Shown here: positions 55,710 to 64,000 of the stretch, piece after piece
Layout: each line of letters starts with the position of its first letter
Position numbering within the stretch: the first letter of the stretch is position 1
Assembly: GCA_029948255.1 (NCBI GenBank)
Contig: JALIZF010001521.1
Coordinates: forward strand, 186,001-250,000
Direction of reading: 5' to 3'
DNA length: 64,000 nt
Source: Telmatactis stephensoni
Lineage: Eukaryota; Cnidaria; Anthozoa; Actiniaria; Isophelliidae
The notes under the pieces: generated by a model
What the model was told of the DNA's origin: nothing
The model's input: only the letters and a program-made list of their open reading frames with translations
Database searches by the model: none
Position numbers and translations under genes: made by a program

Positions 55710-58440
55710 CTAAAAACAAGAAAATAGTTTTGTAACCCTTTGAATAATTATATTTTCATCGTAGGGCATGTGCGTACCTCATTATACTAACATGAAGGTT
55801 AATACCGTGCAGAAAGAACTGAGAACAGTGACTCTGCCAAAGGTCTGAGAAAAAATAAAAATATCGTTCAAATTTCATAAAAACTTGCGTAGAAATTCAT
55901 TTTTCAAGCAAATTTTGGGGTACCCTGATACCTTAAGGTGTTTTAACTTCAAACCTTGGGTCAATTTTCTGTCAGCTGAGAAAGATAGAACATTTTCCCT
56001 CTTTTTGTAGGGTTATGGTTCCGTCTCTAATTTTTCACAGTTTAATCTGGATGCTTTGGGACAAAAGGAGGTTACTTCAGTAAAACATGGAGCCTCATTA
56101 CAGGTTAATCATTTCAAACATCTTACCCACCTTCATGATGTTAGAAACAAGTACTGTTTCTTGTCATAACGTCAAGGAAAGTATGGATCAATGTCAATAA
56201 ATTACTGGGCACCGACACACTGCAAGCGCAGAAAATCATGCTAGACAAAACTGCCTTTAAGTGACTGGTGGATAAGAGGCTGGCGAAATAATGATCTTAG
56301 ACTCATGTCTTTCATTTTCTCGGCTGTGGCCTCTTTTCTCTCTGGCAAATTGTCTGTAGATACTTCTGCCATTGCATTTCAAAATATCTAATTCAATATG
56401 TTGACAGCTCATTCAGTGTATTTATAACTCATCAATGCTTACTTTTAATCAAAGATTTAATAACCATTTTCTTCTTTCATGAGCTCTTTGACCATGTTTA
56501 AAAGCACGGCTGAATTGTGAGCACTGCCAATGCTGTCAGAAAATAAAAGTAAAATAAAATAAAAAAGAAGAAAAGAAAAGAATAAATGAATAAAATCAAA
56601 GGCTCCCTGTGGAGAACTTGTGTATTTACCACAGGCAGTCCAGGCTCAACTGCTGTACGCTATCTTATGGTGCAAAAATGGATGGCTATGGGTTCGACTC
56701 TTGATGAATTGTACATTGCATCACGGTCAAAGGTGCCATATGGTGGCCGAGGAACGTCACATTAAGTCATAACTGGAAAGACAGAAGTGAACCTATGACT
56801 TTGATTTGACAACTTACCCCTTACGGCATGTCAATTACCACTTATGACATGTCACTTCCCACTTACGAGATGTCACTTACCACTAACGACATGTCACTTA
56901 CCCTTGTGGCTTGCCACTTGAGGTTTTTCACTTACCACTTGTGCAGGCTGTGGGCGCACTATGATCGCAAAGTACTATGGTCATATTCAAAAATCTTCAT
57001 CATTTGCTTTCAATCGTAGAGTAGAACAGAGTTCCGACAAATTTTCATCTAGCATTCTCGCGCCTCGACATTCACATTTTGATTAGAAAAAATACATTTT
57101 GTCTTTTTTTGACAGATTATACAAAGAAGGAATGATTTTTGGGAAGAGAAATTTGAGCTAGAATGTTTGCATAAATCCAGTGAGCTGTTTGTTTAGACCG
57201 TAATGTGGTCCAGACTAAAAGTATTATTTAATGTCCCCACTATTATAATCAGGACTCTTTGGCCATGAAAACCTACAGATACTTTTAAAAAAAATGTAAA
57301 TTTATTGGCTATATTACCCAGGCCGCAAATGCCCAAGCCGCAAATGTTTCTTTTCCTATGTTCATCCTCAGCTACTTCTGATTGGTTCGTTCTAAGTCAC
57401 CCTTCATTCATCAGTCCTCTAGGAGGCGTGAGCTCCTCGAAGCTGGGGAATAAAGACTTGGGCAGGATTTAATGGCGGACAATGGCTGGAGTACAGCTTG
57501 AGCAGTAAAAAAAGCAAAGTTGAGCTTTTTACTTGAGGCATACCCAACTCCATTATAAGAGCGTTACAATGGACAGCTATTTTGAACTTGAAATTCTACG
57601 ACCAAAAAATGAATTCTAAAGGGACTTCTTCAAGTCGTACACTTTCCCCGTCTCAAGCATCAGATGTAAGCCAGAATTGGCGAGCTCTTATCATGAAAGC
57701 AGAGTGCCCCTCACAGTTCTTACTGCATATGTTGCTAAACGAACAGCAATAGAGGGAAGTCAATTGTATATTTCCCATCAAACAGTTATGAGAGCTAATG
57801 GGGCTGGTTTTTGTACTAAATTTGAATATCGAAAATGAAGGAGACTGAAGTTCTGTGTTGTACATGCTCTGATGATCTGATATGCGTGTTTATGTTTTCA
57901 TATTAAAATATGAAAGAAAAAATGTAGATGAGTAGTTACTATGTTAGTGAGTCGGTTGTAGAGCCTTTACAACAAACAATTCAGATGATAAGTGAAATAT
58001 AATCAACTTAAAGAACAAGATATTCGCTAGAATTTTACGAGGTCTTAAAGAAAACAAGACTTTTGGAATGTGGGGTCAAGGCGGATTGGCAAAAATCTGT
58101 CACGGAGCTCTGAAAGATAAGTAGGGCTTATTTAATATTGTATTTTAATATTGTGAATGAAATATAGTAGTCTTTATTTTACTATATAGATATTGGGAAG
58201 TCTTAAGATCATACTAGTGTGCAATAATACCAAATCCCGATATGCTGAGAGCCAAGTAAGATTCTTATCAAAGGCTGGGGTCAAAGTCGTCACCCAAGGT
58301 TGATTGTACACAAACGTGCTGAGCGTTTGTGTCAGTACTTCAGATCGATAGAATAAAATGAGAGATTGAACACTCTATGTGGTTGAATTCTATTTGTCTT
58401 TGGTTTGATCATTGAACATGTCTAAAAATGTAAATAATTT
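55710..58440. other. Non-coding stretch
   Basis: No gene supported apart from the minisatellite at 56808-56940. An A-rich tract lies near 56545-56600. Confidence 0.5.
56808..56940. repeat. ~21-bp minisatellite (CATGTCACTTACCACTTA)n
   Basis: Six to seven diverged tandem copies of a unit like GACATGTCACTTACCACTTA. The open frame across it gives a repeated YDMSLPT-type peptide that is a by-product. Confidence 0.8.
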
Positions 58441-60725
58441 GACCGTCACAGTAGACTATTTATATGGCATGGTAAATTGATACAGTTCATTAAGTGGGAC
58501 AGTTCGGGCAAAATTAAGAGGGTTATTAAGACCTCTCCTAACAGGGCCTCACCTTGGGCACGAGTGAACGCACAAGTGCGTCTAGTGTTGAATTGCATTG
58601 GAATATACTTATAGTTGTTCCAAGTAAAATGGATTCGCAAAGTGCAATGATCATGAGGTGACAGAGCTGAGGTGACATGGAGGTTGATCCAACGCAAATA
58701 TAAAATGTGATTTCCAAACTTCAGTTCTCTCTAGGAATGTACCCATATAATAATTGAAAGCCTAATTGTTAATAAGAATTAACTGCTGCTGTATTTATCT
58801 CAAGTTTAAGTGTGTAAGCGGACTGAAGTGAAGTATTGTGTTGAATGAGTCTATTCGTCATGCAATTCAGTCTAAAATTCAGAGAATATCGTCTTGGTAC
58901 TGAAGTCCATCTTTCCCGGCCATCATTTTCTCATCAAACAAAGAATAAATCAAAAGAGAACTGTAATTTGGGTCCAGTTTGATGCAATTCTCATCATCAT
59001 TATTATTATTAGATATTTTCATAGTCACTGAGCTGAGTTGCTAAGCAGAGTTGTATTAGAAAACTTGAGTGTTTGAAAAATCTAGTTTTACCAAAATGTT
59101 TGCTGGCTTTAAAACTTGATGGATGATTCCCTTTTCACTTAGAACGCCTCTTCATTTACCTTTGTGTATAGGATTTAATTCCGGGACTTGTCTTTTAAAG
59201 CTAAACATTAGGGTTTTTTGTCACATCTTATTTCTAGGGTTTATAGTTGAAAGCCCTAATGATTAGGGAGCGAGAATGTAGTCTTTTCCGCAAAGCCCTA
59301 ACAAATAGGTGAAAAGTAAAATATTTCTCATTATTAGGGATTCTGGCTGAAATAACGAGGGCATGTTTGTGATAAGAGTATCTAAAAATAGGAAAGTTAA
59401 TCATTGACCTGCACAATGTAATTCTGATTTGCGCACAAAAAGTGAAGCGTGATATAAGTATAAGTGTAATTGGTATATAAAGCAATAAGACCAATCCGTT
59501 TTCTCTAAATTACATTTTATGCCAGGTCATTATGTTGTGTCAGCTAAAAATTGCTTATAATTTTATTCTTGTGTCTGTCATCATGTGATCCGAGCCATAA
59601 ACTATAATTCTAGCGTTATAGTTCGATCTATTTACCTTTAAGATTGTTCAGTTGCATGTGATCCACCAATTAGTGATAAAAAGCTTCTTCTGTGTTAGAC
59701 CATCGAAAATATTTTCCATGATTTCTATGTTTTCGATGTAAACAATGGCATAAGTTTGAAAGCAGCATGCAAAGCGAGCTAATGTATATTTCCTGTCTCC
59801 ACTTCCCTGCTGGCCGAGTCTCAACAAAGGAAATTTCTTTGCTGAATTGTCATGAAAGAGACTGCTAGCTGGGAAGTCTTCATTGCCCTTCACTTCGTTG
59901 TGTACAATTTATTCTGAGATCTAATCTCGACTTAGCAATTGAATGCATTTCCGATTTCTTACTTGAACTGAGCATTTGTGTAGCCAGATCTTAGCGTTAG
60001 GGATTGCAGCAAAAACGCCCTGATCATTAGGTATAATGAAGATCACACAAGTTACTTGACTTAGCCCTAATGATTAGGTGTTTTTGTGGATAGACATTAC
60101 AGAAGGGGCCGCTGCCAAATCTGTTGTTCACCAGACCGGAATGAGTAATACCTGAAATTGATATGTTTCCCTTGAGATATTTTAGTCGTTTGATTTGATA
60201 AATCAATTAAAATGAGAATTTTTAACCGAAAATTCTAACCTTCATAGCAACTCCAGTCATAGTCCACAAGTTGCAAAGTCTTGGGTCCTTTTATATCATT
60301 CTGGAACGAAAATGAATTACATACCGCGTTTATATAAAAGAAAGTCTAGCTTGAAAAAAGTAAGTGATTTTGTCTTTTTCCATCTTCTTGAATCCTAGCT
60401 TCCCTTGCTTCTAAAAGAGGTTTCTTGCCGATGTGCCGTAGCGCATCAACAGTTGACAGTCAACTGAACGAGTATGTGTGTCGTATTACACATAGTTTAT
60501 TTTATTCATCTGAACTAAGTTCAGCCTTATTTATTTTTCCAGACAAAAATACAAATCATTCTACTTTTACATTTATTGTCAGACAATAACTAATAATGAG
60601 ACATCAAGCGACGTATTTTGTTGTTGATACCCCGACCATGAAACGTCATGTGAAGTTACTCTTTTACAAACTGTTGACTGATAATCTGATTATCGTATTT
60701 TGGGTGGTAATTTGCTAGGTTCGAT
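58441..60725. other. Non-coding stretch with CCCTAATGATTAGG motifs
   Basis: No gene supported. Between 59210 and 60090 at least six copies of CCCTAA(T) or its complement occur, several as the palindrome CCTAATGATTAGG (near 59255 and 60068). The copies are scattered, not tandem. Confidence 0.45.
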
Positions 60726-61684
60726 TATATAATAGAATTTTACGAGCGCGCGATCTGATTGGTCAATTAGCCATACTTTATCAGAGTACAAATAATAGAA
60801 GTGACGTCACAAAATCAAAATCTTTTACTCACAATCTTTGTTGTGAGTCCTTCAAGCCTATTTCATTCGCAAAGTAAGCAAAAATTCCTTCAGTAAACAC
60901 AATAAAATTTATTCCTTTATTGCACAATCCCTGGCGACCAAGTCCAAACAAGTGAAAATTCCCGCCATTTTCTGTTAGCGGACGCGCGCGTTTGTACACC
61001 CGAACTTCGGGAAAAGGTAATGCGATGAAAGAAAAGCAAACCTCTTTGCTTTTAAGTTTATTTTTACGCAAATAACACGGAAAAAAAGACAGCAAATGTA
61101 AATGACCTTCAGGTTGTGGGTTTCAAGGCAAAGCTGACGTCTTCTATAAACTGGAACCAAAACTTTTGGAGCTGTAAAATATAATTTGTGAGCTTTTTCG
61201 ATCGAGTATTTTGGATGTTTGTCGAGGAGCTACAGTCTTCACTCAACGTTGTAAAAGCAAGAATGTACTTAAATCTGAGTCTGAGACTCATTCAATATTT
61301 CTACGATTTCTGAAAACAACAATTTGAAGTCAACATGCTCGTTGAAGACGACGACAAGAAGTTTTCTACTTATCAGAATCCATTTTTGTACCGATAAGTA
61401 CGCCTCGCCAACTTTGAAGATTCTGGATGTATTAAAACCTCAGTTTGGATCATGTCAGGCAAGATAGATTTTGGGGAAATCTAATCACCGGTTCAAAATA
61501 AATGAGGTAACTTAATGAATTACGTAGAATAAAACACTATAGAAAAACTATTTTTTGCATAATTTTGACGATATGATAGTATCCTGTGAAATTTTGTCGA
61601 TTCAATGTCGAAAGACGCGCGCTCTGTTTACCTAAATTTTTATTCTCAGTTTTGCTTTCTTTGCTCGTAAAATTCTATTATATA
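60726..61684. mobile_element. Non-autonomous element with TATATAATAGAATTTTA ends
   Basis: Perfect 22-bp inverted ends (60726-60747 and 61663-61684) starting TATATAATAGAATTTTACGA, with GCGCGC just inside each end (60747, 61615). The 959-bp interior has no convincing gene; the open frames at 60829-61291 show no known pattern. Flanks are too AT-rich to define a duplication (TA or TATA is possible). Confidence 0.7.
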
Positions 61685-61688
61685 AAGC

Positions 61689-61869
61689 AAATAAATAAGG
61701 CTAGGCTGTGGTTTATACTCTGATGAAACACTCCTGAAGCTGTAAAACACTCAAAAAGCTATAGAAATCACTCGCCTACAGCTCGTGCTTTCTATAACTT
61801 TTTTCGTGTTTTATACAGCTCCAGTCGTGCTTCATCAGAGTATAAACCACAGCCTAGCCTTATTTATTT
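61689..61869. mobile_element. Palindromic MITE with AAATAAATAAGGCTAGGC ends
   Basis: 181 bp folding into arms of about 40 perfect base pairs (AAATAAATAAGGCTAGGCTG at the left, its complement at the right) followed by less perfect pairing. It begins only 4 bp after the element at 60726-61684. Confidence 0.75.
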
Positions 61870-62173
61870 GTTAATTATCAGCTGACACTTTTAAGTAAAT
61901 TTTTTTACAGACGAAATTAAGTTTGGCAAAATAACGAGAGATTACATGCTCAAAAGGCTTTTAATCTAAAATAATTCTTGAGAAATTAATCAATTCTCTT
62001 TGACATTTATTGTTGATAAACATAAACAACCTCACAGGATGAGTTTGTCCTGGGCTCCTACCCATGCAAGGTCCCATAAATGCTCCCTAAAATCATCCCC
62101 TTCTACTCTATTTTTTTGGCGAAATATTTTTTGTGGTATATTTTGTGGGCTGTCTCCATTTCTTTGAAATTTT

Positions 62174-62419
62174 CTATGCCCAGTGCACTACTTTCCTTGC
62201 TGATTTTTGGTTGGTAGAAGATGAATGTTTCCCTTTCACTGGTTTCAGCCATTCTACTGAAGGTTGTTTTTCGATGACTTCCTTTATGCTGCCCACATAA
62301 AATTTGCCATTATTGTAGGCCACCTTTCTTATGAAAATTTTACCCTCTTTCAATTTGTAAACGTAATGAAAGTTTTTGACAATACTATTTAGCTCAGATA
62401 TCACGTTCATTACTTCCAA
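62174..62419 (-). CDS. Short unidentified ORF
   Basis: An 81-codon frame (KEGKIFIRKVAYNNGKFYVG, then KEVIEKQPSVEWLKPVKGKH, ending ARKVVHWA). The composition is protein-like (alternating charged and hydrophobic residues), and it could be an exon of an unrecognised transposon-related gene. I cannot name it or show splice sites. Confidence 0.25.
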   Translation of the reverse strand: MEVMNVISELNSIVKNFHYVYKLKEGKIFIRKVAYNNGKFYVGSIKEVIEKQPSVEWLKPVKGKHSSSTNQKSARKVVHWA

Positions 62420-62633
62420 CTGATAATATCTAAAGCCTTGATAAAATTACTACTGAAATACAAAAAAAAGAAAAAAAGAAAAAAAAAACAAAGGGTGAGG
62501 TCCCAAACATCACTGTGAACTCATAAGACTGGGTTGAGGATGGTGTTCGTGGTGCGCAATACAAAAGTTAAGCAGACCAAAACCTGCTCACTGTCGGGTC
62601 TCGAATGCCTCGGATTTTTTTCTATTTAGAGGA

Positions 62634-63760
62634 ATGAATTCATTAAAATCTGGTAGAGATATGGCTTTTATAGCCCATAAACTTGGTGAAATCACAGACG
62701 AGGAACTTTTACTTCTTTTGAATGAAAATTACTTGAGAAATCCAGAATTTTGCTATGACGTTTATGATCGATTTGACCTGGAAAAGATGGAATAAGCTGA
62801 ATGCAGAGCCGAATTTAGAGTAGATAAGCATGATATTCCACTCCTAGCGGAAGCTCCTCAACTTCCAGACAGTTTCAGATGCCAGCAAAGAACAGTTGCA
62901 GATGGTATTGAGAGACTTTGCATGCATTTAAAGTGCATGAGTTTTCCATGTCGCTATAATGACATGATCTACTGACTTGGAAGACCTGTACCTGTGGTTA
63001 GCATGGTTGTCAATGAAGTTACTGATTTTATCTACCAAACTCATGGCCATAAGCTTATTCAATGGAACAACCTATTAAATCCTACTTCACTTGAAATCTA
63101 TGCCGATGCCATATCAAGAAAGGGAGCTGCTTTGGAGAATTGCTTGATTTTATAGATGGTACGGTTCGTCTGATCTGCAGGCCAAATGAACACCAGCGTA
63201 TCGTATACAATGGACACAAAAGAATGCATGGAATAAAATTCCAGTCTGTTACAGCACCGAATGGGTTGATAGCAAGCTTGTATGGGCCATTGTACTGTTT
63301 ATCTATGCTTTTCATAAATGTAATCCCACCTCCTCCAAAATCAAAAACCAAAAACAAACAAACAAACAAACAAAATAATAATCAAACTCATACACAATAC
63401 TAAATATCATTTCGTTTTTAGAGAGTAAAAAGCATGATGCTGGCATGTTGAGAGATTCTGGACTCCTAGCTCAGTTGGAAAGCTATGCATTCTCCCCAAA
63501 TGGTTGACCTCTCTGCCTGTATGGGGATCCTGCTTATCCCTTAAGAGTCCATCTTTAGGCACCATTGCATGCAAGGCTAACCCCTCAGATGCAAGCTTTC
63601 AATTTGTCCATGAGCAGAGTCAGAGTCTCTGTCGAGTGGGTCTTTGGTGATGTTTTCAAGTCATTCAAATTTATGGATTTTAAAAGTAACTTAAAAATAG
63701 GCCTGAGTACAATAGGCAAAATCTCTAAGAAATGCAATCATCAGCCATTCCTTCGTTAAA
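62634..63760 (+). pseudogene. HARBI1-like Harbinger nuclease
   Basis: Plus-strand remains of a PIF/Harbinger DDE nuclease. From MNSLKSGRDM at 62634: ITDEELLLLLNENYLRN, ECRAEFRVDKHDIPLL, QWNNLLNPTSLEIYADAI, ISRKGAALENC, then after a frameshift near 63145 LDFIDGTVRLICRPNE (first Asp) and RIVYNGHKRMHGIKFQSV. An intron (about 63313-63420, containing an AAAC microsatellite) leads to SKKHDAGMLRDSGLL, LYGDPAYPLRVHL (second Asp) and RVSVEWVFGDVFKSFKF (Glu). The full DDE set is visible. In-frame stops lie near 62792, 62972, 63508 and 63556, so it is dead. A TAA-flanked Harbinger MITE elsewhere in the window (7640-7872) has no sequence link I can show. Confidence 0.82.
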
Positions 63761-63794
63761 TGGCTTTTTAATGACTTAGAAGAATAGTTTGACT

Positions 63795-64000
63795 TGAGAA
63801 CCAAAAAAAGATTTCCAGCTGAACGAGTTGCTCGTCCATTTGATTGTTGTGAGTGGACGGACAATTCAAAAGTATGTCAGCACGACCTCATAACAGTCCA
63901 CCATTTTAGGCCCGACATTGTGATTTTGGAGCTGGGTACAAACGATCTCACAGAATGTCAACCTGAAGTTAGAGGTTCTCAGTTAGAAGAGCTTGTGAGA
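63795..64000 (+). CDS. SGNH-hydrolase-like ORF, cut by window end
   Basis: The frame is open to the end of the window and encodes CCEWTDNSKVCQHDLITVHH, then RPDIVILELGTNDLTECQ. The block RPDIVILELGTNDL is the GxND block of SGNH/GDSL-type hydrolases, a domain I remember in many repeated cnidarian ORFs. The start and the catalytic Ser block would lie upstream; they are absent here because the decayed Harbinger gene precedes it. It is probably a fragment. Confidence 0.55.

Noticed and set aside
56828..57019. Open frame with MSLTT-type repeats
   Set aside because: Translation of the 21-bp minisatellite.

Overview
This is eukaryotic, animal-type genomic DNA: AT-rich, with multi-exon genes split by GT..AG introns, many microsatellites and a very high load of DNA transposons. 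The protein families I recognise (IS3EU-like integrase plus HECT ligase, animal EnSpm/CACTA Tnp2 transposases, HARBI1-like nuclease, a GRPKGAE/PHD protein, a SWIM protein, a PIN-like/CXC protein and a tRNA-derived SINE head) occur together, as I remember it, in anthozoan cnidarian genomes (corals and anemones). I infer a coral-like host. No ordinary single-copy host gene is certain anywhere in the window.

Region 1 (about 0.8-24.1 kb, minus strand) holds one old multi-exon gene, here called gene Z. It has an N-terminal Cys/His-rich part, a central RNase-H-like acidic core, a C2H2 finger and a basic tail. Two large transposons have split it. An IS3EU-like element (2685-10243) is bounded by the 6-bp target duplication AATATT; removing it rejoins the gene Z reading frame. 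An EnSpm/CACTA element (10994-21777) has perfect 26-bp CACAGGG inverted ends. The IS3EU-like element carries a five-exon HECT-type E3 ubiquitin ligase gene with its catalytic cysteine (+) and an integrase-type transposase (-), plus nested MITEs. The EnSpm element carries a Tnp2 transposase (-), a conserved accessory gene (-) and, on the opposite strand, a three-exon protein kinase whose catalytic residues are all present.

Region 2 (about 25.9-36.5 kb) has a PIF1-like helicase fragment, a decayed gene with an RFX-like winged helix (-), and a decayed PHD-finger gene (-). The PHD gene is interrupted by a second EnSpm element (28636-36258) with perfect 25-bp ends, a 3-bp GAT duplication, a Tnp2 gene (+), an accessory gene (-) and long subterminal minisatellites on both sides.

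Region 3 (about 37.7-49.6 kb) is a patchwork: a Tc1/mariner-like transposase piece, a third EnSpm-type gene pair (accessory gene with a LINE reverse transcriptase in its intron, and a Tnp2 C-terminus), a tRNA-like SINE head, an F-box/LRR remnant, MITEs and a SWIM-finger gene.

Region 4 (about 50.6-55.7 kb) is one large decayed minus-strand gene of a repeated family with a PIN-like nuclease region and a CXC-like Cys-rich tail. Region 5 (56-64 kb) is mostly non-coding with large palindromes. It ends in a decayed Harbinger nuclease and the edge of an SGNH-hydrolase-like ORF that leaves the window.

The main theme is nested transposition in which the elements carry signalling enzymes (a HECT ligase and a protein kinase) that still look catalytically complete while the transposases beside them have begun to decay.
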